Below are positions 39,838 to 48,572 of a stretch of 64,000 nt of DNA, in pieces. The stretch comes from Tateyamaria omphalii (GTDB taxonomy: Bacteria > Pseudomonadota > Alphaproteobacteria > Rhodobacterales > Rhodobacteraceae): NCBI RefSeq assembly GCF_001969365.1, contig NZ_CP019312.1, positions 1,488,001 to 1,552,000 on the forward strand. Reading direction: 5' to 3'. The notes below the pieces were generated by a model that was not told the DNA's origin, ran no database searches, and saw only the letters and a program-made list of their open reading frames with translations. Made by a program: the position numbers and the translations under genes. Each line of letters begins with the position of its first letter. Within the stretch, counting starts at the first letter, position 1.

Positions 39838-41027
39838 AGCAGCGTCCGTTCAATCACCCAGTAGATCGCCACCACCGCAATGATCAGCGACCCGGTCATC
39901 GACCAGGCGCGGAACATGACGTTGTAGTCGGTGATGGTCTCTTCCTGGCCGTCGAGCTCGGACACACGCGCTGCGCGCACACCCAGCCACAGCGCGATGG
40001 CGGCCAGGGCGATGACGGTCAGCTGGCCAATCTCGACCCCGACATTAAAGCCGATAAGCGCAGGGATGAATTGCCCCTCCGGCAAGCCGAACTCGCCCAG
40101 CACGGATGCAAAACCAAGCCCGTGCAGCAGGCCAAAACCGAAGATGATCATGGGCCGCCACTTGTTCAGCCCCCGCGCAAAGATGTTTTCAATCGCGACG
40201 TACACAATAGAGGCAGCAATCAGCGGCTCCACGATGCTGCCCGGCATGGTGACGATGCCAAGCGCGCCAAGCGCCAGCGTGACAGTGTGCGCAAGCGTGA
40301 AGGCCGTTACCTGCCACAACAGTGGCGCCAGCCGCGTGGACAGGAAAAACAGACCCAGCACAAACAGGATATGGTCCAGCCCCTTCGGCAAGATGTGGTC
40401 AAAGCCAACCGGGATATACGCGCCAAAGGTCTGCCAGCCGGACGCAGCATCGCCGCCCGCAACAGCAATCGGTCCGCTCGCATCGCCGCCCGAAATCAGC
40501 CCGGTATAGGGCGCCTCCACCCCCTGTTGCCGCAGGATCAAATCGCCAGCGCCAGCGGGCCAAGCCACCTCGACAGCATCTGTCCCCGCGGGGACAGATC
40601 CGGTCAGCACGATGTCGGTGATGCGTGCAAGTTCCGGATTGGACACCTCCGGAACATTCACGTCGTCGATGGCCATTGGCACCGCCGCACCGGCCGCCGT
40701 CACGAGCGGGACAGTGTTCAACACCTCGACAAGATCCGGAACGCGCGCCGCAACCTCAGCACCGCCCAACGCACGCAACACATCATAGTCAGCTGCGTTC
40801 TCGGCATTGTTCGTATCGGTCACGACATCCAAGTCGATCCCGGACAGCTGCGCCTCGACATTCACGCGCAACGCGACCTGCACTGTGCCGTCTGCCACGG
40901 TCAGATCTGCAATCGTCGGCACAACCTCGTGTGCGGCGGACATGCTGGCCCACATGCCACAGCAAAGAGTTGACAACACCGCCCAAAGCCGCAGCTTCAA
41001 GGACAGTAGAACAAAGGCAGTCTTCAT
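39834..41027 (-). CDS. HupE/UreJ-like membrane protein
   Basis: A 397-residue protein with a signal peptide (about residues 1-32, cut near SAAHE), a periplasmic domain of about 170 residues, and a C-terminal membrane domain of about six helices carrying the HupE/UreJ motifs (PVGFDHILPKGLDHILFV, TLAHTVTLAL and FGLLHGLGFA). Relatives are thought to import nickel or cobalt. The histidine-rich motifs at the first helix and in FGLLHG are likely metal ligands. The start ATG at 41027 shares two bases with the start of the divergent DUF4198 gene; an alternative in-frame ATG at 41066 would deepen the overlap. Confidence 0.8.
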   Translation of the reverse strand: MKTAFVLLSLKLRLWAVLSTLCCGMWASMSAAHEVVPTIADLTVADGTVQVALRVNVEAQLSGIDLDVVTDTNNAENAADYDVLRALGGAEVAARVPDLVEVLNTVPLVTAAGAAVPMAIDDVNVPEVSNPELARITDIVLTGSVPAGTDAVEVAWPAGAGDLILRQQGVEAPYTGLISGGDASGPIAVAGGDAASGWQTFGAYIPVGFDHILPKGLDHILFVLGLFFLSTRLAPLLWQVTAFTLAHTVTLALGALGIVTMPGSIVEPLIAASIVYVAIENIFARGLNKWRPMIIFGFGLLHGLGFASVLGEFGLPEGQFIPALIGFNVGVEIGQLTVIALAAIALWLGVRAARVSELDGQEETITDYNVMFRAWSMTGSLIIAVVAIYWVIERTLL

Positions 41028-41829
41028 GTTTCTCACCCGATTGATCGCATCGCTTTGGTGCGCCATCTGCGCCGCAAGCGCAACCGCCCATGAGTTCTGG
41101 ATCGAACCCGAAAACTTTCAATTGCCCCCCTCGGCGCAAATTGTGGCGCGGCTGAAGAACGGCGAAGAATTTGAGGGCGTGAACCTCGCTTATTTCGAAC
41201 GGCGGATTGAACGGTTTGATGTTGTGGTCGGCGACACCATACGCCCGGTTCAGGCGCGGATGGGCGATAACCCGGCCCTTGACGTGCCAGGGCCCGTGGG
41301 TGGGCTTGTCGTCGTGGTGCACGAAACCAAGCCATCACTTCTGACCTACCGGGATTGGGCGAAGTTCCAGAAATTCGCCAAGCACAAGGATTTCCCGGAC
41401 ATTGCGGACCGCCACACGGCCAACGGGTTCCCAGAACCGCCGTTCAAGGAACGCTACACACGCCACGCCAAGGCACTGGTCGCTGTCGGTGAAGGCGTCG
41501 GCCTCGACCGCGCGCTGGGTCTGAAGACCGAATTCATCGCGCTGACAAACCCCTATGCCCCGGAGTTCGATGGCACCATGCAGGTGCAACTCACTCTGGA
41601 CGGTGAGATCCGGACAGACGCGCAAGTGGAAGTCTTCGACCGCGCACCCAATGACAGCGTCACCATCACCCTGCACCGCACCGACGACACTGGCATTGCA
41701 GCAATCCCTGTGACAGCCGGACATGACTACCTGTTCGACGCAGTCGCCATTGCGCCCACAACGGATGGCACGACCGACGCCGTGTGGGACACCTATTGGG
41801 CCGCGCTCACCTTTGGCGTGCCGGAGTAA
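41026..41829 (+). CDS. DUF4198 periplasmic protein
   Basis: A 267-residue exported protein. A signal peptide covers about residues 1-21 (MFLTRLIASLWCAICAAS, cut before TAHEFWIEP). The mature start HEFWIEP and the immunoglobulin-like beta pattern are typical of DUF4198, which has been associated with cobalt and nickel uptake. It is divergent from the HupE-like gene, and the two ATGs share bases within CATG. An AAAGG ribosome-binding site 10 bp upstream supports this start. The two proteins probably act together in metal transport. Confidence 0.8.
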   Translation: MFLTRLIASLWCAICAASATAHEFWIEPENFQLPPSAQIVARLKNGEEFEGVNLAYFERRIERFDVVVGDTIRPVQARMGDNPALDVPGPVGGLVVVVHETKPSLLTYRDWAKFQKFAKHKDFPDIADRHTANGFPEPPFKERYTRHAKALVAVGEGVGLDRALGLKTEFIALTNPYAPEFDGTMQVQLTLDGEIRTDAQVEVFDRAPNDSVTITLHRTDDTGIAAIPVTAGHDYLFDAVAIAPTTDGTTDAVWDTYWAALTFGVPE

Positions 41830-41873
41830 CGGGCGCCCTTGCCTCTTGCCGCCGGCAGCGGCACAACACCGCC

Positions 41874-42767
41874 ATGACGCAAACGCCTGACATTCTGTGC
41901 ATCGGATCGGTCCTGTGGGACGTGATTGGGCGCGCGCCACTGGCGATGCGACAGGGATCTGACGTGCCGGGGCGGATCACGCGGCTGCCCGGCGGTGTCG
42001 CCATGAACATTGCCATGACGCTCGCGCGCTTCGGTCTAACGCCTGCGCTGCTCACGGCCATTGGCCGCGATGCCGAAGGGGACGAATTGGTCGCCGCCTG
42101 CACCGCGCGGGGCATGATCACCGACACTGTCTACCGCTCTGAGGACTTGCCAACGGACCAGTACATGGCCGTCGAGGGCGCGAACGGCTTGATCGCCGCC
42201 ATTGCCGACGCCCATTCATTGGAAAGCGCGGGCGCCAAGATCCTGCGCCCTTTGACAAACGGCACAATCGCCACGCCGGAGGCGCCCTATGGCGGGCTGG
42301 CTGCGCTGGATGGGAACCTGACGCTCGATCTGCTGAACAAGATCGCCACCAGCCCTGTTCTTTCGCATGCGGATCTGCGCGTGGCGCCTGCCTCGCCAGG
42401 CAAGGCGGAACGGCTTGGTCCGTTTCTCAACCACAGCCGCGGCACGCTTTACGTGAACCTCGAAGAGGCCGGGCTGCTGTGCCAGCGCGGCTTTGACAAC
42501 TCAGTCGAGGCCGCTGACGGTCTGCTCGCACGCGGGGCGGCGCGGGTGCTGGTGACGGATGGCGGCAAGACCGCGACCGAAGGGTCGGCGGACGGGCTGG
42601 TCAGCGAAACGCCCCCGCAGGTCCTTGTCACCCGCATCACCGGTGCGGGCGACACGTTCATGGCCGCACATATTGCGGCCGAGGTGCGCGGAGCCAACCG
42701 CTCTGACGCCCTGCACGCCGCACTTGAGGCGGCCGCCATCTACGTTTCAGGAAAGACGCCCACATGA
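41874..42767 (+). CDS. psuK: Pseudouridine kinase (PfkB family)
   Basis: A 297-residue PfkB-type sugar kinase. The N-terminal CIGSVLWDVIGRA and GGVAMNIAMTLARFG motifs and the C-terminal catalytic signature TRITGAGDTFMAAHIA are present. It overlaps psuG by ATGA, and that context assigns it to pseudouridine phosphorylation, the step before PsuG cleaves pseudouridine 5'-phosphate to uracil and ribose 5-phosphate. Other PfkB substrates cannot be excluded on sequence alone. The ATG at 41874 begins the conserved region; upstream codons to 41784 are not family-like. Confidence 0.88.
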   Translation: MTQTPDILCIGSVLWDVIGRAPLAMRQGSDVPGRITRLPGGVAMNIAMTLARFGLTPALLTAIGRDAEGDELVAACTARGMITDTVYRSEDLPTDQYMAVEGANGLIAAIADAHSLESAGAKILRPLTNGTIATPEAPYGGLAALDGNLTLDLLNKIATSPVLSHADLRVAPASPGKAERLGPFLNHSRGTLYVNLEEAGLLCQRGFDNSVEAADGLLARGAARVLVTDGGKTATEGSADGLVSETPPQVLVTRITGAGDTFMAAHIAAEVRGANRSDALHAALEAAAIYVSGKTPT

Positions 42768-43684
42768 CGCTCTTCACCCCTTCGCCCGAAGTTGCAGCAG
42801 CACTAAGTAACGGCACACCCGTGGTCGCGCTGGAAAGCACGATCATCACCCACGGCATGCCCTATCCTCAAAACCTTGAGGTCGCGCGGCAGGTCGAGGG
42901 TGACATCCGCGCGGGCGGCGCCGTGCCAGCCACCATGGCCGTGATCGACGGCGTGCTGCACGCGGGCCTCACGGACACGCAGCTTGAAGGTCTGGCGCAG
43001 TCCAAAAACGTGGCCAAACTCAGCCGCGCCGACATGGCGGTGTGCATCGCGGGGGGCGGAACAGGGGCGACAACGGTGGCGGCCACGATGATCGCTGCAC
43101 GCCTCGCTGGTATCTCCGTCTTTGCCACCGGCGGCATCGGCGGCGTGCACAAGGGGGCCGAACACAGCTTTGACATCTCCGCCGACCTGCTGGAACTGGC
43201 GCAAACCCCCGTCACCGTGGTTGCGGCGGGGGCCAAGGCGATCCTCGACATTCCCAAGACGCTGGAAGTGCTGGAAACCCAGGGCGTGCCGGTCATCGCC
43301 TATGGTCAGGACGACATGCCCGCCTTCTGGTCGCGCAGCGCAGGCATCCTTGCCCCGTTGCGCATGGACACCGCCGCCGCCATCGCTGCGGCCCATGTCC
43401 AGCGCAGCGCCATGGGCCTGCCCGGCGGACAGCTGGTGGTGAACCCGATCCCGGAAGCGGACGAGATTGATCGCGCGACCCTCGCACCGATCATCGCGCA
43501 GGCCACGCGGGATGCCGATGCGCATGGGATCAGCGGCAAGGGTGTGACACCCTACCTGCTGCAACGCATCTTTGAATTGACGGACGGGCGCTCGCTGACC
43601 GCGAATATCGCGCTTGTCCGCAACAATGGCCGGCTCGCCGCGCAAATCGCCGCCGAATTGGGCACGCAAACGAGCGATGCCTGA
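42764..43684 (+). CDS. psuG: Pseudouridine-5'-phosphate glycosidase
   Basis: A 306-residue enzyme that splits pseudouridine 5'-phosphate reversibly. The family motifs VALESTIITHGMPYP, GGGTGATTVAATM, FATGGIGGVH and SAGAKAILD-like AAGAKAILDIPKTLE are all present. The last contains the Schiff-base lysine. Length and ends fit. It is translated from an ATGA overlap with psuK. A GGGCAC/GTGCCC hairpin shortly after the stop lacks a U-tract and is not a convincing terminator. Confidence 0.95.
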   Translation: MTLFTPSPEVAAALSNGTPVVALESTIITHGMPYPQNLEVARQVEGDIRAGGAVPATMAVIDGVLHAGLTDTQLEGLAQSKNVAKLSRADMAVCIAGGGTGATTVAATMIAARLAGISVFATGGIGGVHKGAEHSFDISADLLELAQTPVTVVAAGAKAILDIPKTLEVLETQGVPVIAYGQDDMPAFWSRSAGILAPLRMDTAAAIAAAHVQRSAMGLPGGQLVVNPIPEADEIDRATLAPIIAQATRDADAHGISGKGVTPYLLQRIFELTDGRSLTANIALVRNNGRLAAQIAAELGTQTSDA

Positions 43685-43756
43685 ACAAAGGGCACAAAGC
43701 ATTGTAGTGCCCGAACCGTTGCCTTACGTAACCTGTGAAGAAGTGCCGGGACCACG

Positions 43757-44503
43757 ATGAATACCCCATTTGATCCAGAAACACCCAGGCGCCCCGGCCT
43801 GTTTTCCAGGCTGCGGGCGTCTTTCCTGACCGGCATTGTCGTCATCGCCCCCGTGGGATTAACGGTCTGGCTGATCTGGACGGTGATCGGTTGGGTCGAT
43901 GGATTCGTCTGGCCGCTCGTGCCAGCTGCGTGGCAACCGGATTCCATCGTCAATTTCTGGCTGAACAACCCGCGTTTCATCGACCAGAACGGGGTTCGTG
44001 TGCCCAATCCGGACTGGATTCATGTAAACGTGCGCGGCGTGGGCGTGATCGTCTTTTTGCTGTTCACCATCTTCGTGGGCTGGATCGCCAAGGGGTTCAT
44101 CGGGCGGTCCCTGATCCGCTGGGCCGAAAGCCTGGTGGAGCGGACGCCGGTCGTGCGGTCGATCTATTCCGGGATCAAGCAGATCTCCGAGACGATCTTT
44201 GCCCAATCCGAACGATCCTTCGAAAAAGCGTGCCTGATCGAGTATCCGCGCAAGGGCATCTGGGCCATCGGCTTTATCTCGACCACAGCCAAGGGCGAAG
44301 TGAGCGACCGGGCGGGCAGTACGGGCGCGCTGCTCAGCATCTTTGTGCCCACGACGCCGAACCCGACGTCCGGTTTCCTGCTTTTCTTTCCGGCAGAAGA
44401 CGTCATCGAATTGGACATGTCAGTCGAGGATGCGGCAAAGCTGGTGATCTCGGCGGGCCTTGTGTATCCGAACGGCAAGGACCCGACCAAACCGCCGTCG
44501 TGA
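43757..44503 (+). CDS. DUF502 family membrane protein
   Basis: A 248-residue inner-membrane protein with two hydrophobic segments (about residues 22-46 and 95-115) and the family features ASFLTGIVVIAPVGLTVWL and RTPVVRSIYSGIKQISETI. A soluble C-terminal domain of about 110 residues follows. Function unknown; plant relatives (COV proteins) act in development, which says little here. It is a single gene, convergent with the patatin gene. Confidence 0.88.
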   Translation: MNTPFDPETPRRPGLFSRLRASFLTGIVVIAPVGLTVWLIWTVIGWVDGFVWPLVPAAWQPDSIVNFWLNNPRFIDQNGVRVPNPDWIHVNVRGVGVIVFLLFTIFVGWIAKGFIGRSLIRWAESLVERTPVVRSIYSGIKQISETIFAQSERSFEKACLIEYPRKGIWAIGFISTTAKGEVSDRAGSTGALLSIFVPTTPNPTSGFLLFFPAEDVIELDMSVEDAAKLVISAGLVYPNGKDPTKPPS

Positions 44504-44547
44504 CAAAACGAGACTGTGCCGCAAAAATCCGTGTCGGAATTTGGCGT

Positions 44548-45579
44548 TTAGCTGAACATGTCGCGCAGATTGATGCTGTCGCAGGTGCCGACCCGATCAA
44601 AATGCGTGTCCAGAAACTGCTGTGCCGCCCGCGCACCTGCGTCGCGCAACCGCCCCATGACAAAGCCATTTGGCACAACCTTGGTTGCCACGCTCAGATC
44701 GTTCATCAGCGCATCATCAGCGATCATATGCATGTTGATCCGCCGCATCTGGCCCTCTTCGATCGTGCCCTCATCAATCAGTCGTTTCACAAATGAGATC
44801 GCCCGCATCTCGCGCAATAGTGACGAGTTAAAGCTGATCTCGTTGATCCGGTTCTGGATCTGTTGCGGCGTGCGCGGCAGGTGTTCGCGTTCCAGCGGGT
44901 TGATGTTGATGACCACGATGTCATCCGGCAGCGACGTATCAAAGAGCGGGAAAAGTGCGGGATTGCCGGTATAGCCGCCGTCCCAGAACTCCTCCTCCTG
45001 TCCGGTCTCATCATCGTGGACCACAACGGCCTGAAACAGCGTCGGCAGACAGGCCGATGCCATGATGACGTCCGGTGTCACCTCTGCCTGTCTGAACACG
45101 CGCAGCTTGCCGTTGCGCACGCGCGTGGCGTTGATGAAAAGCTGCGGGCCGTCATCGCAGCACACTTTCTCCATGTTGAACTTGGACACGATATCGGTGA
45201 GTGGATTGCGGTAGAAGGGACCGAAAGAATAGGGCGACACCATGCGCCCCACCGCATCGCCAATGGCGTAAGGCAGCGAGTATTCCAGCGCCTGGGACAC
45301 TTGAGCGGGCCCAAAGGGTGCCATCCACGTCGCCATGCGCATGTCCTGTACCCCCGCCACCTGGTCCCACAACCAGTCGAGGTTGGCGCGCGCGTCCGTC
45401 TCACCCCCGAGCGCGAGGCCCGCCTTGATGGCAGCACCGTTAAGCGCGCCTGCAGATGTGCCGGACACGCCCGCAATCTCGATCCGGTCATCGGCCAGGA
45501 GCACATCGAGCGCACCCCAGGTGAAAGCGCCATGCGCTCCGCCCCCTTGCAGGGCCACGTTGATCTTCTTGCGCGTCAT
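44548..45579 (-). CDS. Patatin-like phospholipase
   Basis: A 343-residue acyl hydrolase with the patatin catalytic parts: the oxyanion loop QGGGAHGAF (Gly12-Gly14), the nucleophile Ser42 in GTSAG and the catalytic Asp in WDGGYTGN. There is no signal peptide. It follows bdhA on the same strand by 72 bp, a pairing seen in other roseobacters, which suggests a link to polyhydroxybutyrate or membrane lipid turnover. The gap contains a family B repeat. Confidence 0.88.
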   Translation of the reverse strand: MTRKKINVALQGGGAHGAFTWGALDVLLADDRIEIAGVSGTSAGALNGAAIKAGLALGGETDARANLDWLWDQVAGVQDMRMATWMAPFGPAQVSQALEYSLPYAIGDAVGRMVSPYSFGPFYRNPLTDIVSKFNMEKVCCDDGPQLFINATRVRNGKLRVFRQAEVTPDVIMASACLPTLFQAVVVHDDETGQEEEFWDGGYTGNPALFPLFDTSLPDDIVVININPLEREHLPRTPQQIQNRINEISFNSSLLREMRAISFVKRLIDEGTIEEGQMRRINMHMIADDALMNDLSVATKVVPNGFVMGRLRDAGARAAQQFLDTHFDRVGTCDSINLRDMFS

Positions 45580-45613
45580 GGGTTGACCTCTGGTCTGGGT
45601 GGAGAGTCCTGGA

Positions 45614-45646
45614 GCCTCCGGCGGCGGTTTACTCGGCGAAATGAAG
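45614..45646. repeat. Intergenic repeat family B, copy 3
   Basis: The reverse complement of the 39127 element, with 31 of 33 positions identical. It lies between bdhA and the patatin gene, probably within one transcript. Confidence 0.7.
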
Positions 45647-45651
45647 ATGGA

Positions 45652-46437
45652 TCACAGCGCGGTCCAGCCGCCGTCCACGCTGATTGTTGTGCCGGTGATC
45701 TGATCTGCAGCGGGCGAGCAGAGGAAAACTGCAGTGCCGCCCATCTGTTCGGTCGTGGCGAATTCCTTCGAAGGCTGACGCTTGAGCATGACGTTCTTGA
45801 TCACCTCTTCGCGGCCCATGTCGTATTCCTTCATCGTGTCGGGGATCTGGCTTTCGACCAGTGGGGTCAGCACGTAGCCCGGGCAGATCGCGTTGGCGGT
45901 GATCGGTTCCTCTGCCGTCTCGAGCGCGGTTGTCTTGGTCAGGCCGACAATGCCGTGCTTGGCCGCGATATAGGCCGACTTGTAAGGCGAGGCCGTCAGA
46001 CCGTGGGCGGAGGAGACGTTGATGACGCGGCCCCAACCCGCATCCCGCATCATCGGCAGTGCCGCCGCTGTGGTGTGGAAGGCGGAGCTGAGGTTGATGG
46101 CAATGATGGCGTCCCATTTGTCGACCGGAAACTCGGGTATGCCGGCCACGTGCTGGATGCCTGCGTTGTTGATGAGGATGTCACAGGCGCCCGCCTGTTC
46201 GATCAGCGCACGGCATTCGTCGCCCTTGGACATGTCGGCCTTGATGTAGCGGGCGTTGGTGCCCGTCTTATCCGCGATCTCCTTGGCGATGGCATGATCC
46301 TCGTCGCTGTCGGTGAACGAATTCAGCACCACATCCGCCCCGGCGCGCGCCAGTTCCCATGCCATGCCCAGGCCGATGCCCGAGTTCGAGCCCGTGATGA
46401 CGGACGTCTTGCCGCCCAGTGAGATTTCAAAAGCCAT
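45652..46437 (-). CDS. bdhA: 3-hydroxybutyrate dehydrogenase
   Basis: A 261-residue short-chain dehydrogenase that oxidises D-3-hydroxybutyrate to acetoacetate in polyhydroxybutyrate breakdown. The NAD site is TGSNSGIGLG, the stabilising motif is NNAG, and the catalytic residues are Ser in VSSAHG and the Tyr/Lys pair in SAYIAAKHG. The segment CPGYVLTPLVE matches known D-3-hydroxybutyrate dehydrogenases. It is the first gene of the bdhA-patatin unit. A candidate small RNA is encoded upstream on the same strand and ends 92 bp before the start. Confidence 0.92.
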   Translation of the reverse strand: MAFEISLGGKTSVITGSNSGIGLGMAWELARAGADVVLNSFTDSDEDHAIAKEIADKTGTNARYIKADMSKGDECRALIEQAGACDILINNAGIQHVAGIPEFPVDKWDAIIAINLSSAFHTTAAALPMMRDAGWGRVINVSSAHGLTASPYKSAYIAAKHGIVGLTKTTALETAEEPITANAICPGYVLTPLVESQIPDTMKEYDMGREEVIKNVMLKRQPSKEFATTEQMGGTAVFLCSPAADQITGTTISVDGGWTAL

Positions 46438-46529
46438 TGCGATGATCCTTTCATCAGAGTTGTGCGCATCCTGTCATGCTGCACCTGCGAAAGGAATGGT
46501 TCTGCCCGCGTATCGGTTGCGTACACGCC

Positions 46530-46558
46530 AAAAAAAACGCCAGCACGAAGCTGGCGTT
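46530..46558 (-). terminator. Rho-independent terminator of the candidate small RNA
   Basis: AACGCCAGC/GCTGGCGTT is a 9-bp perfect stem with a 5-nt loop, directly followed on the minus strand by eight U residues (including those pairing at the stem base). It lies upstream of the bdhA start, where no gene would be expected to end. Confidence 0.85.
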
Positions 46559-46605
46559 AAGTTATTGAGGCAGGTTTCATACAGGCAAGAAACCTATCGA
46601 GCAGT
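46530..46605 (-). ncRNA. Candidate small RNA between bdhA and the peptide-binding protein gene
   Basis: A roughly 76-nt transcript is predicted on the minus strand. It has its own promoter (TTGGAC 46636-46641 and TATAAC 46612-46617, 18 bp apart). A first hairpin AGGTTTC/GAAACCT (46589-46595 and 46572-46578, 10-nt loop) follows, then a strong terminator. It overlaps no gene. It could act in trans, or be a prematurely ended leader of bdhA. A 7-codon ATG-to-TAA frame (46559-46582) lies inside but has no ribosome-binding site. I do not recognise a known family. Confidence 0.6.
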
Positions 46606-46611
46606 GGCCTT

Positions 46612-46641
46612 GTTATACGCAAACCCGCCCGAAGAGTCCAA
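46612..46641 (-). promoter_or_regulatory. Predicted sigma-70 promoter of the candidate small RNA
   Basis: TTGGAC and TATAAC hexamers on the minus strand with 18-bp spacing; the start site is expected near 46605. Confidence 0.6.
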
Positions 46642-46720
46642 GCTAAAAGTTTGATAATGCGTAAGTGTCCCCGGGCCGCTATTGTTAACAAAACAAGGGC
46701 GATCGAGGATTGTTTACGAA

Positions 46721-48553
46721 ATGAGCAGGCATTTTTTCCAAACCGGACCCAGCAAAAACCGCGCCATGTCGGCGATTCTCGCGGGTCTTGTTGGCCTTGC
46801 CGCAATGGCACAAGCAGAGCCACAACATGGCATAGCTATGTATGGAGACCCGGCCCTACCACCGGATTTTGTGGCTCTTCCACACGCGAATCCCGATGCG
46901 CCGACAGGCGGTGCCATCACCCTCGCCAATACGGGCAGCTTTGATTCGCTCAATCCCTACATCCAGAAAGGCAACGTGCCCTGGCAGCTGCGCTTTCTCA
47001 CCCACGAAAGCCTGATGGGCCGCAGCCGCAACGAACCCTTCGCGCTCTATGGCCTGCTGGCCGAATCGATTGAGACAGATCCGGACCGGACCTGGGTCGA
47101 ATTCACGCTGCGCGAGGAGGCGCGTTTTTCCGACGGCAGCCCGGTAACGGTCGAGGATGTCCTGTGGTCGTACGAAACGTTGGGGACCGAGGGGCACGGG
47201 CGCTATCGCAGCCTGTGGACACAAATCGAAACACTGGAACAGACCGGCCCGCGCAGCATCAAGTTCACCTTCAACACCGAGAACCGCGAACTCGCCCTGC
47301 TCGCCGGAATGCGCCCCATCCTGCAAAAGGCACAGTGGGAGGGGCAGGATTTCGCAGCCGCCACTATCAATGACGTCCCCATCGGATCCGGCCCCTACGT
47401 TGTGAGCGACTACGAAAGCGCGCGGTACGTCACCCTGACCCGCAATCCGGACTACTGGGGTACGGACCTTAACTTTCGCCGCGGCACGTTCAATTTCGAC
47501 GAAATCACCATAGACTTTTACGGCGATGGCGATGTGGTGCTGGAAGCGTTCAAGGCAGGCGAGATTTCGGCCTGGCGCGAGTTCAACGCCGAGACATGGA
47601 ACAGCGAATACGATTTCCCGCGCGTGCAGTCCGGCGATGTTGTCAAAACCGAGGTGGAGCACCAAAAGCCGTCAGGCATCACCGGCTTCGTGATGAACAC
47701 CCGCCGCGCGCCCTTTGACGACTGGCGGGTGCGCGAGGCGCTGATCACCGCGTTCAACTTCGAGTACATCAACGACACGCTGACCGGCGGGGCGCAACCG
47801 CGCATCACCTCGTACTTCTCGAACTCGCTGCTGGCAATGGAACCGGGTGCCGCCAAGGGGCGCGTGGCCGAACTGCTGGCGCCCTTCAACGGCACGCTGC
47901 TGCCCGGGGTGATGGAAGGATACACCCTGCCCGAAAGCGATGGATCGCTGCGCAACCGACAGGGACTGCGCCGCGCCATTGGCCTACTGGAAGAGGCGGG
48001 GTGGAGCACGCAAGACGGCAAGATGCGCAATGCCGATGGGCAGGCGATGGCATTTACAATCCTGCTGGACCAGCAACGGACCGAAGACCGCGCTATTGCC
48101 AATCTGTACATTCAGGCGCTGGAACAGCTTGGCATCGACGTGAACATCGACCTGGTCGATGGCGCCCAGTTCACCGCGCGCGAGGATTCGTTCGATTTCG
48201 ACATGACATATTACCGCCGCGCCCTGTCTCTGAGCCCCGGCAACGAACAATGGTTCTACTGGGGCTCCACCGCCGCGGACGAGGAAGGGTCAGCCAACCT
48301 CATGGGAGCACAGGACCCGGCAATTGATGCAATGATCACCGCTATGCTGACCGCAACCACCCGCGAAGACAGCATTGCCGCAACACGCGCACTCGACCGG
48401 CTGCTGACGGCGGGTCGTTATGTGGTCCCGTTCTGGCAGTTCACCACAGGCCGCATCGCGCATGTGTCAGAGATGAAGCACCCCGACGTGATCCCGATTT
48501 ATGGCGATGGGCCCGACTGGATGCCCCAGTTCTGGTGGTGGGACGCGAACTAA
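46721..48553 (+). CDS. ABC transporter solute-binding protein, family 5 (YejA-like)
   Basis: A 610-residue periplasmic binding protein for peptides or related compounds. A signal peptide spans about residues 1-34 (AMSAILAGLVGLAAMAQA, cut before EPQHG). The family 5 signature region is seen in FTLREEARFSDGSPVTVEDVLWSYETL, and the C-terminal WMPQFWWWDAN ending is typical of YejA-type proteins. No permease or ATPase gene follows, so it is an orphan component here; the next gene is an aquaporin. The ATG at 46721 is preferred over 46682 because it gives a more normal signal peptide. Confidence 0.88.
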   Translation: MSRHFFQTGPSKNRAMSAILAGLVGLAAMAQAEPQHGIAMYGDPALPPDFVALPHANPDAPTGGAITLANTGSFDSLNPYIQKGNVPWQLRFLTHESLMGRSRNEPFALYGLLAESIETDPDRTWVEFTLREEARFSDGSPVTVEDVLWSYETLGTEGHGRYRSLWTQIETLEQTGPRSIKFTFNTENRELALLAGMRPILQKAQWEGQDFAAATINDVPIGSGPYVVSDYESARYVTLTRNPDYWGTDLNFRRGTFNFDEITIDFYGDGDVVLEAFKAGEISAWREFNAETWNSEYDFPRVQSGDVVKTEVEHQKPSGITGFVMNTRRAPFDDWRVREALITAFNFEYINDTLTGGAQPRITSYFSNSLLAMEPGAAKGRVAELLAPFNGTLLPGVMEGYTLPESDGSLRNRQGLRRAIGLLEEAGWSTQDGKMRNADGQAMAFTILLDQQRTEDRAIANLYIQALEQLGIDVNIDLVDGAQFTAREDSFDFDMTYYRRALSLSPGNEQWFYWGSTAADEEGSANLMGAQDPAIDAMITAMLTATTREDSIAATRALDRLLTAGRYVVPFWQFTTGRIAHVSEMKHPDVIPIYGDGPDWMPQFWWWDAN

Positions 48554-48572
48554 CGGCAAACGGACAGTCAAA

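Noticed and set aside
43690..43712. GGGCAC/GTGCCC hairpin after psuG
   Set aside because: Only 6 bp with an 11-nt loop and no U-tract; not convincing as a terminator.
44863..46422. A 519-codon rightward open frame
   Set aside because: Antisense to the patatin gene and bdhA, both with intact catalytic motifs; low-complexity translation.
46559..46582. Seven-codon reading frame inside the candidate small RNA
   Set aside because: It lacks a ribosome-binding site and shows no leader-peptide codon bias, although its stop abuts the terminator hairpin.
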